DNA of 64,000 nt from Pelagibius sp050330205 (GCA_050330205.1 JBHJOA010000027.1:1-64000), one strand, 5' to 3'. Counted from the stretch's first letter, positions 17,324-25,042 are shown. Numbers and translations: made by a program. Notes: generated by a model not told the origin, from the sequence alone.

Positions 17324-18016
17324 ATGACGCGACCCCTCCGACGACCGTCGATTGATTTCATTTTCATGTTTACCCGCGCGGACCAGACGGTCGAAGATTG
17401 CCTGGAGGTCTTCGAAACCGTCGCCCGGGTCGGTGTGAAGCACATGGGGTTCAAGGATATCGGTGTTGACTTCGACACCCTGGTGGCACTCAACCGGCGC
17501 ATCAAGGAGGCCGGGGCGGTCAGCTATCTCGAGGTCGTGGCGTCGACCAAGGAGGCCTGCCTGGAGTCCGCGCGGGCGGCGCGCCGCATTGGTGTCGACC
17601 GTGTGATGGGCGGGACCGAGGCGAAGGAAATCCTGGAGATCCTCGATGGCAGCGGCATCGAGTACCTGCCGTTCCCGGGCCGGCCGGTCGGCCACCCGAC
17701 GGCGCTGGGCGGACGGGTCTGCGACGTCGAGGCGGATTGCCGCCGCTTCGAGGCGATGGGCTGCGCCGGGGTCGACCTGCTGGCCTACCGCGCCACCGAG
17801 TCGGAGCCGCTGGAGCTGGTGAAGGCCGCACGCCGCGCCACCAAAGGCACCCTCGTGGTGGCCGGCAGCATCGACACGCCGGAGCGCATCCGTGCGCTCG
17901 CAGAAGCCGGCGCTAACGCCTTTACGATCGGTTCGGCCGCCTTCGACGGCTCCTTCAATCCCCGCAAGGGCGCGCTGGCGTCGCAACTGGAGGACATCCT
18001 GGAAGCGACCGCATGA
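17324..18016 (+). CDS. TIM-barrel protein of unknown function (HisA/HisF-like)
   Basis: A 230-residue (beta/alpha)8-type protein. I set the start at the ATG at 17324; the frame stays open upstream but that region is the divergent promoter. Repeating strand-helix units are visible (FIFMF, VKHMGFKDIG, SYLEVVAS, VDRVMGG, YLPFPG, VDLLAYR, LVVAGSI, AFTIGSAAF). The C-terminal part (VVAGSIDTPERIRALAEAG, then FTIGSAAF) resembles the phosphate-binding loops of HisA/HisF and ribulose-phosphate-type barrels, so a phosphorylated substrate is likely. It overlaps the DeoR gene by 4 bases (ATGA), so the two are co-expressed. A link with the FGGY kinase at 23357, which could make the phosphorylated substrate, is an inference. 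Confidence 0.8.
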   Translation: MTRPLRRPSIDFIFMFTRADQTVEDCLEVFETVARVGVKHMGFKDIGVDFDTLVALNRRIKEAGAVSYLEVVASTKEACLESARAARRIGVDRVMGGTEAKEILEILDGSGIEYLPFPGRPVGHPTALGGRVCDVEADCRRFEAMGCAGVDLLAYRATESEPLELVKAARRATKGTLVVAGSIDTPERIRALAEAGANAFTIGSAAFDGSFNPRKGALASQLEDILEATA

Positions 18017-18843
18017 CCGCGTCCCCGAAGCCCGAGGCGAAGGCTGATCCGAAGCCGGAGCTGAAGCCGGTGAAGGGCAACGGCCGGCTCGATCGCGACG
18101 AGCGGCACCGCCGCATCATCGCAGAGCTGCAGTCGAACCCGACAGTGCGCATCTCGCACCTGGCCGAGGCCTTCAAGGTCTCCACCGAGACGGTGCGCCG
18201 CGATATCGACGATCTCTCCTCGCGCGGGCTGGTGGAGCGCACCTACGGCGGTGCCGCCGCGCCCATGGGCCGTGAACCGACCATCAGCGAGCGCACCGCC
18301 GCCATGGTCAGCGAGCGCCAGCGCATCGCTGCCGTGGCGATCCAAGCCATCGCGCCGGGCGACGTGGTGATGATCGATTCCGGTGCCACCACCCACCACC
18401 TGGCGGAAAAAATCGCCGCCCGGCGTCTCGAGGCGACCATCATCACCAACGGCCTCGACATCGCCGAGGCGGTGGGCGTTTCCGACCGCGTGAAGGTGAT
18501 CCTCTGCCCTGGTGCCTACTCGGCCCACGAGAAGGGCGTCTATGGGCAGGACACCTGCGAGTACCTGGAGCGCTTCCACGCCAACGTTGCCTTCACCTCG
18601 GCCGGCGGCATCACCGAGGGTGGCATCACCGACGTCGACTCCCAGGCCTGTTGGATCAAGCGCACCATGTTCCGCCGTGCCGAGCGGCGCATCTTCATGG
18701 CCGACCACACCAAGTTCAATATTCGCCTGCTGGAGATCGTTATGCCGCTCACGGCACTGACCGACCTGGTCACCGACCGCCCCCTGCCCAGGGCACTCGC
18801 CGAGGCGGCAGAGGCGGCCGAGGTGACGATGGTGGTGGCGTAG
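18013..18843 (+). CDS. DeoR family transcriptional regulator
   Basis: A 276-residue regulator. The helix-turn-helix lies at about residues 36-70 (RISHLAEAFKVSTETVRRDI, then the usual L...G wing YGGAA). The sensor domain, a DeoR C-terminal sugar-phosphate-binding fold, contains VVMIDSGATTHHLAE and ITNGLDIAEAV. The first 24 residues are a low-complexity Lys/Pro/Glu run, longer than usual, and the next in-frame start would trim it. It overlaps the TIM-barrel gene (ATGA) and is divergent from the Pot-type operon. DeoR proteins usually sense phosphorylated sugars, which fits the FGGY kinase at 23357. It is the leading candidate to bind the paired sites at 17147 and 22442. Confidence 0.92.
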   Translation: MTASPKPEAKADPKPELKPVKGNGRLDRDERHRRIIAELQSNPTVRISHLAEAFKVSTETVRRDIDDLSSRGLVERTYGGAAAPMGREPTISERTAAMVSERQRIAAVAIQAIAPGDVVMIDSGATTHHLAEKIAARRLEATIITNGLDIAEAVGVSDRVKVILCPGAYSAHEKGVYGQDTCEYLERFHANVAFTSAGGITEGGITDVDSQACWIKRTMFRRAERRIFMADHTKFNIRLLEIVMPLTALTDLVTDRPLPRALAEAAEAAEVTMVVA

Positions 18844-18890
18844 CGGGCGTTAGACCCGGCGTGGCCCCGTCGGCTAACCTGCGGCCTGCG

Positions 18891-19172
18891 TCATTGCTTC
18901 GGATCGAGTTCGGCGGGTTCGCCGTCGTTGCTCGCCTTGCTGTCTGCGGCTGAATTGCGCCCCGGCGCGCCGACCTGGCTCTGGGGAAAATGACCGAAGG
19001 TGCTGCGCGCGGACTTCCTTACCGGGCGGCCGCTGGCGCGCAGTTTCGTCGCGACCTCCTGCCCGCCGCACTTCGGGCAGAGTGCGCCCTTCGTTCCGAG
19101 GTCGTAGTACTTGCAGGCACACTCCGAGCAGACGTGCTTCAAGCCGCGTTGCGATGCTGTCATCGTTGTCAT
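18891..19172 (-). CDS. FYDLN-acid-like zinc ribbon protein
   Basis: A 93-residue protein. A zinc ribbon spans about residues 15-36 (CSECACKYYDLG, then ALCPKCGG), with ligand cysteines 15, 18, 32 and 35. Its length, the DLG-type turn and the acidic tail rich in Asp/Glu fit the alphaproteobacterial family TIGR02300 (FYDLN acid). The family name motif here reads YYDLG, not FYDLN. Function is unknown; a role in nucleic-acid or protein binding is only a guess. It is convergent with the DeoR gene and heads the group of small minus-strand genes. Confidence 0.75.
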   Translation of the reverse strand: MTTMTASQRGLKHVCSECACKYYDLGTKGALCPKCGGQEVATKLRASGRPVRKSARSTFGHFPQSQVGAPGRNSAADSKASNDGEPAELDPKQ

Positions 19173-19241
19173 AGCTGTAGATTCCTCAAGTGATTTCGTA
19201 GCCGCGGTGTGCGGCAGCTGGGCCGCACGGCGGGTGGTTGT

Positions 19242-19553
19242 TCACGACGACTCTTTTGTGCGCTCGCAGAGTCGCGTCAGGTCTTCCATCGCATGGGCGA
19301 TGAGTTCCTTGCGGCGCGGGTCCTGGGCCTCCGGCGTGCTGGCGAAGAGCTGAATAAGATACTGGGCCTTGGCCGCGGCCTCCGGCCAGGTCTCCGCCGG
19401 GGCGGCGAGGAGAAGCTTTTCGAGCTCTTCCTGGCGCAGCCGCAAAGCAGCCTGATCCTCCTGGAAGCGCTGAATCTGTTCGCGTCGGAGTGCCGTCGCC
19501 TTCTGCGCGGCCATGCCGCGGTGCTCGTCGAGCTCGACCGGTTCGTCCGTCAT
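19242..19553 (-). CDS. Small helical protein of unknown function
   Basis: A 103-residue, highly charged protein, not recognised by name. It looks mostly helical, with a possible coiled coil at about 19-48 (Gln/Glu/Leu repeats, e.g. REQIQRFQEDQAALRLRQEE), then a second helix pair. No cysteines, signal peptide or membrane segment. It starts 4 bases downstream of the stop of the gene at 19558-19830, so the two are likely co-translated; this pair recurs in related alphaproteobacteria as far as I recall. The role is unknown. Confidence 0.6.
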   Translation of the reverse strand: MTDEPVELDEHRGMAAQKATALRREQIQRFQEDQAALRLRQEELEKLLLAAPAETWPEAAAKAQYLIQLFASTPEAQDPRRKELIAHAMEDLTRLCERTKESS

Positions 19554-19557
19554 CGTC

Positions 19558-19830
19558 TCATGTCCTTGATGTCGATTCCGCGTCGCGCTTCAGTGCTGCC
19601 TCCAGCTCGCCTGCATCGATGGCCACTGCCCGGCTCAACTGGGAAGGGCCGCGCGTCGAAGGCAGGCGGAGCAGAGTCGATATCCGCTGATAGGCCGAAA
19701 ACGAGACGCCCTGGATAAGCTCTTCATCGGTCTCCACGCAGTAGGCGCCGGCAGGCAGCACTTCGTCGAAACCGGCAAGGACGAAGGGCTGGCTGAAAGT
19801 GACTGTCTTCTGGCTCGTGCGTATCGTCAT
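19558..19830 (-). CDS. Conserved hypothetical protein
   Basis: A 90-residue protein, not assigned to a function. The first half is beta-rich (MTIRTSQKTVTFSQPFVL, then AGAYCVETDEELIQG) and resembles short alphaproteobacterial proteins found next to small helical genes. The tail (DAGELEAALKRD) is helical. It has a single cysteine and no export signal. It is followed within 4 bases by the helical protein gene at 19242-19553, indicating one operon. Confidence 0.6.
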   Translation of the reverse strand: MTIRTSQKTVTFSQPFVLAGFDEVLPAGAYCVETDEELIQGVSFSAYQRISTLLRLPSTRGPSQLSRAVAIDAGELEAALKRDAESTSRT

Positions 19831-19889
19831 CGGCGATCTTCCGATCGGGCCGGCGGTGGCGGAGGGGGACGGCCCCTCCGTACCGCTGC

Positions 19890-20036
19890 CTACGACTTGG
19901 GCGCCGGCGCGCCTACTGCAGGCTTCTGACCGGGCCGCGTCGTCGGCGCGTTGGTCGGCAAGGCCTCCTTGGACTTTTCGGCAGCAGCGTCCTTCCCCGG
20001 CGTTTCATGCGAAACGGAGAATTTCTTAAAGGACAT
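19890..20036 (-). CDS. Small protein of 48 residues, basic/proline-rich, unknown function
   Basis: A short ORF of 48 residues. The start MSFKKFSVSHETPGKD is followed by an Ala/Lys/Glu segment and a Pro/Thr/Ala-rich tail ending GAPAPKS. Intact ATG and TAG, frame free of stops, and codon use is mostly G/C-ending at third positions in the body. It sits 59 bases upstream of the two small genes at 19242-19830 and on the same strand, so it may lead that operon. No membrane segment or signal. The call rests on codon use and position; another gene-finder would easily miss it. Confidence 0.5.
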   Translation of the reverse strand: MSFKKFSVSHETPGKDAAAEKSKEALPTNAPTTRPGQKPAVGAPAPKS

Positions 20037-20431
20037 GTGAAATGCCTTCCATTCTGTCGGCAATGATTTGCCGTCGATGAATATATGGCATCACAGGGGT
20101 CGTATTTCAATGTATTATTTAAATATCTCTGCTGCATAATAGTGAAAATGAAGTAATAACCAAACAGAGGTCGGCCTTCCGTTTGTAATAATTTCTAGGT
20201 CGTCTCAAAGGTATTTTGAATATTATTTAAGAAAATCTGACAATCTATGCTTGGCTCCCAGGGGTGCACACCTGCGCGCTGTCTTTCGTGGCTGCATTCG
20301 GCTGCCTTCAGAGCGAATCTCTTCTGGACACGCATCGGCAGAGGGCGATGGTGGCCCTGGAGAGGCCGCCGGCCGGCTGTATAGGTGTCCAACGCCGCCA
20401 GGCATGGACACGCCCGACATTCGTGTTTCAG
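20037..20431. other. A+T-rich intergenic region
   Basis: About 400 bases without a convincing gene. Roughly 20085-20250 is markedly A+T-rich compared with the rest of the window (for example TATTATTTAAATATC and TTGTAATAATTTC). The decamer TATTATTTAA occurs at 20113-20122 and again at 20221-20230. It probably holds the promoters for the small minus-strand genes and for the ExoD gene, and could bind a nucleoid protein, but no clear -35/-10 pair was pinned down. The open frame from 20264 into exoD is not supported by its protein sequence. Confidence 0.55.
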
Positions 20432-21046
20432 ATGGCGGGTCCCGAACGGAAGTCGGAAGGTTGGCGAAAAGCGATGCGTGTTCCGACCTCGGTCATCCTG
20501 GAACATCTGGTTCGCGACGCCCCTGCCGATGTGACCCTGGAGTGGATCGTCGCACAGCTGCGGGAGCGGTCGTTCGGCATCGTGATGCTGCTGATCGGGC
20601 TGCTGGGCCTGGTACCGGGCTTGTCGCCTATCGTCGGCATCATGCTCGCCGTTCCGGCCATCCAGATGATGCTGGGGCGCAGCGAACCCATCCTGCCGCG
20701 CAGGCTCGTCAGCCGCCGCCTGTCGAAGGGTCGGCTGGAGCGGATTCTCGGCCGCCTGGTTCCGGTGCTCAGGTTCTTGGAAAGGGTCGTGCGGCCACGG
20801 TGGGCGACGCCCTTCGAACTGACCAAGCGGGGCGTAGGCCTCGTGATCCTCCTGCTCGGCGCAACCCTCCTGACCCCGGTTCCCTTCAGCAACATCGTCC
20901 CCTCTCTCGCGATCATGCTGCTCGCCTTTGCCTACCTGGAGGAAGACGGGATTCTGCTGTGCATAGCCCTGGTCGTCGCAGGCGTCTCACTGGCCATCAC
21001 GGCTGTCGCCGTCTGGGGCACCATCGAGATCACCGGTATCTGGTGA
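20432..21046 (+). CDS. ExoD family membrane protein
   Basis: A 204-residue inner-membrane protein of the ExoD family (exopolysaccharide synthesis, ExoD), with about four to five hydrophobic segments (e.g. IVMLLIGLLGLVPGLSPIVG near 50-69, VILLLGATLLTPVPFSNIVP near 140-160). ExoD from Sinorhizobium affects exopolysaccharide and alkali tolerance. I chose the ATG at 20432, which gives the usual family length; an ATG at 20474 would shorten it by 14 residues, and neither has a strong ribosome-binding site. It ends just before the convergent glutamine-synthetase-like gene, and no sugar-polymer genes are near. Confidence 0.8.
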   Translation: MAGPERKSEGWRKAMRVPTSVILEHLVRDAPADVTLEWIVAQLRERSFGIVMLLIGLLGLVPGLSPIVGIMLAVPAIQMMLGRSEPILPRRLVSRRLSKGRLERILGRLVPVLRFLERVVRPRWATPFELTKRGVGLVILLLGATLLTPVPFSNIVPSLAIMLLAFAYLEEDGILLCIALVVAGVSLAITAVAVWGTIEITGIW

Positions 21047-21076
21047 TGCCGCCTTCACTGCCTGGAGATTGGCCGC

Positions 21077-22405
21077 TCAGTACAGCTCCAGATACTCGTT
21101 GCGCTCCCAGTCGGTGACGTGGCTGCGGAAGCGGGCGAGTTCGGCTTCCTTCACCGCGACGAAGGTCTTGATGAAGTCGGGGCCGAGCATGTCCTGCATG
21201 GCCTTGTCCTTCTTCAGGGCGGCCAGGGCGTCTTCCAGGCTGCCGGCCAGCTTCTCGTGCCTGGGGTCGTCCTCGGAAGGGCCCTCCGAGGGTGTCGGCA
21301 GGTCGCCCTTGGCCTCGAGGCCGAGCAGGCCGGCGGCGATTACCGCGGCGATCGAGAGATAGGGGTTGGAGAGGCCGGAGGCGGCGCGCATCTCGATGTG
21401 GCAGTTGTCCTGGCCGACGTCCTTCATGCGCACCATGGCCGTGCGGTCCTCGACACCCCAGGAGATGTTGGAAGGCGCGAAGGTGTGCGGCCTCAGGCGG
21501 TGGTAGCAGTTGGGCGTCGGGTTGATCAGCGGCTGCATGGCCTTGGCATGGGTCAGCAGGCCATTGGCGAAGCGGCGGATCAGCGGGTTCATGCCGCCCT
21601 TGGCACCCTTGGTGTAGAAGGCGTTCTTGCCGGTCTTGCGGTCGATCAGGCTGACGTGGACGTGGCAGCCGCAGCCGGCCATGTCGCTGGCCGGCTTGGT
21701 CATGAAGGTGGCGAGGTAGCCGCTGCGGTGGGCCAGCTCCTTGATCGCGTTCTTGAAGGTGAAGGCCTTGTCGGCGCCCTCCAGCCCTATGCCGGGGCCG
21801 AAATTGATCTCGAACTGCGAGGGCGAGTATTCGCAGTTGTGGGTGATGACGTCGATGCCGGCCTCCTGCAGCACGTCGAGCAGTACGTCGAGGAAGGGGA
21901 CATATTGGTTGCGCAGGGCGTTGAAGATGTGGACGCCGCCGAACAGCGGCTCCTTGGTCTCCGGATCGAGCAGGTAGAACTCGAACTCGTGGCCCATCAT
22001 GACGTCGTAGCCGAGTTTGTCGGCGCGCTTCAGCAGGTTCGCCAGGACGGTGCGCGGCGTCGCGTTGATCGGCTCGCCCGGCGACCAGTAGGCATCGCAG
22101 ATCACCTTCGCCGTGTCCTCGAGCCAGGGCACCACGCGCAGGCTCGAAGGATCCGGGAACAGCATCTGGTCGCGGTAGTTCACCTCCTCGTTCAGGCCGG
22201 TGCCGCCGATGACGTTGGAGGCGGTGTCGAGGCCGACGGCGCCGCCGTAGAGGTTCAGGCCCTTGCGCGCGTAGCTCTCCGCCTTGCCGACGGGGATCAC
22301 CTTGGTGCGGCTGGTCCCGTGCAGATCCGGCAGCTCGAAGCGAACGTAGCGCGCGCCCAGCTTCTTCAGTGCCGCCATCATCTCCTTCACCACATCCCCC
22401 GCCAT
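21077..22405 (-). CDS. Glutamine synthetase family protein (gamma-glutamyl ligase type)
   Basis: A 442-residue cytoplasmic ligase of the GlnA superfamily. Metal-binding and catalytic patches are visible: EFEFYLLD (about 137), SPSQFEINFGPG, AGCGCHVHVSLID and HIEMRAASGLSNPYLSIAA. It differs from classical GlnA at the adenylylation tail, which is absent, so it is more like GMAS, PuuA or GlnT, which join glutamate to an amine. It is divergent from the SDR-kinase pair, and the operator-like site B lies 37 bases upstream of its start. As a partner to the PuuD-like hydrolase, it could make a gamma-glutamyl amide; that role is inferred. Confidence 0.88.
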   Translation of the reverse strand: MAGDVVKEMMAALKKLGARYVRFELPDLHGTSRTKVIPVGKAESYARKGLNLYGGAVGLDTASNVIGGTGLNEEVNYRDQMLFPDPSSLRVVPWLEDTAKVICDAYWSPGEPINATPRTVLANLLKRADKLGYDVMMGHEFEFYLLDPETKEPLFGGVHIFNALRNQYVPFLDVLLDVLQEAGIDVITHNCEYSPSQFEINFGPGIGLEGADKAFTFKNAIKELAHRSGYLATFMTKPASDMAGCGCHVHVSLIDRKTGKNAFYTKGAKGGMNPLIRRFANGLLTHAKAMQPLINPTPNCYHRLRPHTFAPSNISWGVEDRTAMVRMKDVGQDNCHIEMRAASGLSNPYLSIAAVIAAGLLGLEAKGDLPTPSEGPSEDDPRHEKLAGSLEDALAALKKDKAMQDMLGPDFIKTFVAVKEAELARFRSHVTDWERNEYLELY

Positions 22406-22441
22406 GCTCTGCCTCCTCGCGTATTTCTATTTTGGATTGGG

Positions 22442-22475
22442 TTGGTAACTGCCAACATTATGTTGCAGTTGCCAA
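22442..22475. promoter_or_regulatory. Operator-like site B between glutamine-synthetase-like and SDR genes
   Basis: A nearly perfect inverted repeat of about 17-base arms. The left arm reads TTGGTAACTGCCAACAT and the right arm, read on the other strand, TTGGCAACTGCAACATAA, differing by one mismatch and one indel. The left arm matches site A (17147) in nearly every position. It lies 37 bases upstream of the ligase start (22405) and 91 bases upstream of the SDR start (22566), suitable for control of both directions. Confidence 0.7.
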
Positions 22476-22565
22476 GTGGCGCAAGCTACCTTCGCCGGAA
22501 TTACCATAGCGGCTGGCATTCGCCGGTCCAGCACAGCGGCAGCGGCCGGCAGGGAGGGGGACACC

Positions 22566-23357
22566 ATGAACGCAGGGCGCCTCGCAGGAAAGCACGCGGT
22601 GATCACCGGGGGCGGCGCCGGCATCGGCCGCGAGTCGGCGCTGTTGTTCGCGCGTGAGGGCGCCGCGGTGGCCGTCGCCGATCTCGATGCCAAGGCCGCC
22701 GGGGCCACCGCGGCGGAGATCACCGCGGCCGGCGGCAAGGCGCTGGCCATCGCGGTCGACGTCGCCGATGCGGCCTCTGTCGCGGCGATGATCGCCGCGG
22801 CGGAGTCGGGGCTCGGCGCGGTCGACACGCTCTTCAACAACGCCGGCGTCATGCTGGGCGGCGACAACGGCCCGGAGGACACCGAGCAGGCGGTCTGGGA
22901 CCGCACCATCGCCATCAACCTGACCGGCGTGTTCCACTGCTGCCGCGCCGGCCTGCCGGCGTTGCGCCGGGCCGGCGGCGGCGCCATCCTCAACATGTCC
23001 TCGCTGGTGGCGGTGATGGGCGCGGCGGTGCCGCAGCTTGCCTACACCGCCTCAAAGGGCGGGGTGCTCGCCATGACCCGGGAGATCGCCGTGCAGTACG
23101 GCCGCCAGAACATCCGCGCCAACGCGCTGCTGCCCGGGCCGATCGCCACGCCGCTGACGGCGCAACTCTTCGACTCGCCGGAGAAGCTGGAGCGCCGCCG
23201 CGTCCACATGCCGATGGGCCGCTTCGGCAAGGCGGTCGAGGTGGCCGAGGTCGCGCTCTTCCTCTGCTCCGACGCCGCCAGCTACGTGACCGGCGCCGGC
23301 TGGCTGGTCGACGGCGGCATCCACGCCGCCTACGTCACGCCGGAGGATGCCGCCTGA
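22566..23357 (+). CDS. SDR family NAD(P)-dependent oxidoreductase
   Basis: A 263-residue short-chain dehydrogenase. The Rossmann motif TGGGAGIGRE sits at about residues 15-24, NNAG near 90, the catalytic Ser in NMSSLVA and Tyr/Lys in YTASKGG. I chose the ATG at 22566, preceded by GGGAGGGGG. The stop shares a base with the kinase start (TGATG), so dehydrogenase and kinase are coupled. Such pairs usually oxidise a polyol to a ketose, which the kinase then phosphorylates. The substrate is unknown. Confidence 0.92.
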   Translation: MNAGRLAGKHAVITGGGAGIGRESALLFAREGAAVAVADLDAKAAGATAAEITAAGGKALAIAVDVADAASVAAMIAAAESGLGAVDTLFNNAGVMLGGDNGPEDTEQAVWDRTIAINLTGVFHCCRAGLPALRRAGGGAILNMSSLVAVMGAAVPQLAYTASKGGVLAMTREIAVQYGRQNIRANALLPGPIATPLTAQLFDSPEKLERRRVHMPMGRFGKAVEVAEVALFLCSDAASYVTGAGWLVDGGIHAAYVTPEDAA

Positions 23358-24856
23358 TGCCCGCGCTTCTCGGCGTCGACCTTGGCGCCGGCAGTCTCAA
23401 GGCGACGCTGATCGACGCAGCAGGCCGCACCCTGGCCGAGGCGGCGGCGCCGGTCGCGACCCGGACGCCGAAGCCCGGCTGGTCGGAGCAGGACCCGGCC
23501 GAATGGTGGCAGGCGCTGACAGCCGCGGTGCCCCAGGTGCTGGCGAAGGCGGGCTTGCCGGCGGGCGAGATCGCCGCGGTGGGGCTTTCCGCCGGCGCCC
23601 ATATCGCCGTGCTGGAGGACGCGGAGGGTCAGGTCATCCGCCCCGCCATCATGTGGAACGACCAGCGCAGCATCCGCGAAGCGGCCGAGCTGCACGAGCG
23701 CGCCGGCGAGATGATCATCGCCACCGGCCTCAACCGCGCCAACCCGACCTGGAGCCTCTGCCAGCTGGCCTGGCTGCAGAAGCACGAGCCGGAGGTCGTC
23801 GCCCGCACCCGACGCCTCTACCTCGCCAAGGACTGGCTGCGCAGCCGGCTCACCGGCGACTGGACCACGGACTACTCGGATGCCCTCGGCGCGCTGATGT
23901 CCGACGTCGAGACACGCGGCTGGTCGCCGGAGCTCTGCGGCCTCATCGGCTGGGACATGGCGAGCCTGCCGCCGGTGCGCCGGCCGGAGGAGGTCGCCGG
24001 GCGGGTGACCGCCGCGGCGGCGCGGACCACCGGCCTCGCCGAGGGCACGCCGGTGGTGGTCGGCGCCAACGACACCACGGTGGAACTCTACGGCGCCGGG
24101 GCGACCGAGGCCGGGCAGGGGGCCATCAAGCTGGCCACCGCCGGCGTGGTCTTCCTGGCCTGCGACCGGCCGGAGGTGCATCCGCCGGTGTCCTGCTATC
24201 CGCACATCCTGCCCGGCCTCTGGTACATGGCCTCCGGCATCAACGCCTGCGCCACCGCCCACCGCTGGGTGCGCGACACCTTTTTCGCCGAACTGCCGCC
24301 GGAGACCGCCTTCGCCGAGATGGACCGCCTCGCCGCCGGCGTCGCGCCGGGCTCGGACGGCCTGATCTTCCACCCCTACCTGATGGGCGAGCGGGCGCCG
24401 CACTGGGACCCCAAGCTGCGCGGCGACTTCATCGGCCTGACGCTGGGCCACACGCGGGCCCACTTCGCGCGCGCCTGCTACGAGGGCATCGCCTTCGCGC
24501 TCAACGACGTGCTGCGCGCGGCCAAGGAGCTGTCGGGGGCCGAGTTCGGCGACATGCGCCTGCTGGGCGGCGGCGCGCGCAGCGCCACCTGGCGCCAGAT
24601 CATCGCCGACGTCACCGGCCTGACGGTGAAGGTGCCGGCCAACGGCGACGCCTCCTTCGGGGCCGCCCTGGTGGCGGCGGTCGGCGGCGGGCTCTTCGCC
24701 GACCCGGCCGAAGCGGTGCGGCGCTGCGCCGCCATCGTCGAGGAGAACCGGCCCGACGCCGGGCGCCACGCCGCCTACGGCCGGCAGTTCGACCTCTACG
24801 ACGCGGCGCGGCGCGGCCTCACCGCGATCAACCACCGCCTGCACGACGGCGTCTAG
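23357..24856 (+). CDS. FGGY family carbohydrate kinase (xylulokinase-like)
   Basis: A 499-residue cytoplasmic sugar kinase. FGGY motifs are visible: the N-terminal phosphate loop LLGVDLGAGSLKATLID at about 4-20, the catalytic aspartate region GANDTTVELYGAGA near 235, and the C-terminal LLGGGARSATWRQIIAD near 400. Closest in form to xylulokinases, but the specificity of this family cannot be read from motifs alone. It is translationally coupled to the SDR gene, probably as the second step of a polyol route, and its phosphorylated product could be the effector for the DeoR protein. Confidence 0.9.
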   Translation: MPALLGVDLGAGSLKATLIDAAGRTLAEAAAPVATRTPKPGWSEQDPAEWWQALTAAVPQVLAKAGLPAGEIAAVGLSAGAHIAVLEDAEGQVIRPAIMWNDQRSIREAAELHERAGEMIIATGLNRANPTWSLCQLAWLQKHEPEVVARTRRLYLAKDWLRSRLTGDWTTDYSDALGALMSDVETRGWSPELCGLIGWDMASLPPVRRPEEVAGRVTAAAARTTGLAEGTPVVVGANDTTVELYGAGATEAGQGAIKLATAGVVFLACDRPEVHPPVSCYPHILPGLWYMASGINACATAHRWVRDTFFAELPPETAFAEMDRLAAGVAPGSDGLIFHPYLMGERAPHWDPKLRGDFIGLTLGHTRAHFARACYEGIAFALNDVLRAAKELSGAEFGDMRLLGGGARSATWRQIIADVTGLTVKVPANGDASFGAALVAAVGGGLFADPAEAVRRCAAIVEENRPDAGRHAAYGRQFDLYDAARRGLTAINHRLHDGV

Positions 24857-24969
24857 GGAGGCGGGGCTTGCCTCGAGAGGTTGCAGCGGCCGCCGGCGCC
24901 TATCCTGTAACGAGCCTCGACCGGCGCGGAACAGGCGATTATTGTGCGGAGTTTTTCGAGTCTTCTTGA

Positions 24970-25016
24970 AGGGGGGCTTGCGCCCCCTGGCCAGTAGGGG
25001 GGCCTGCGTCCCCCGG
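24970..25016. repeat. Tandem direct repeat of two G/C hairpins upstream of a glutamine-synthetase-like gene
   Basis: Two 21-base copies: AGGGGGGCTTGCGCCCCCT (24970 onward, ending GG) and a copy at 24996-25016 that differs at two positions, separated by five bases. Each copy is itself palindromic (GGGGG...CCCCC). They lie 27 bases before the ligase start at 25043, and would form two successive stem-loops in the leader RNA. Confidence 0.6.
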
Positions 25017-25042
25017 CAATCCCGAACCGGAGTAGAGTCCCG

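Noticed and set aside
20264..20431. In-frame extension of the ExoD gene upstream of 20432
   Set aside because: The predicted peptide does not resemble ExoD N-termini and it lies within the A+T-rich intergenic stretch.
24970..25016. Possible CRISPR-like repeat
   Set aside because: Only two copies with a five-base gap; no spacer series and no cas genes. Kept as a tandem hairpin.
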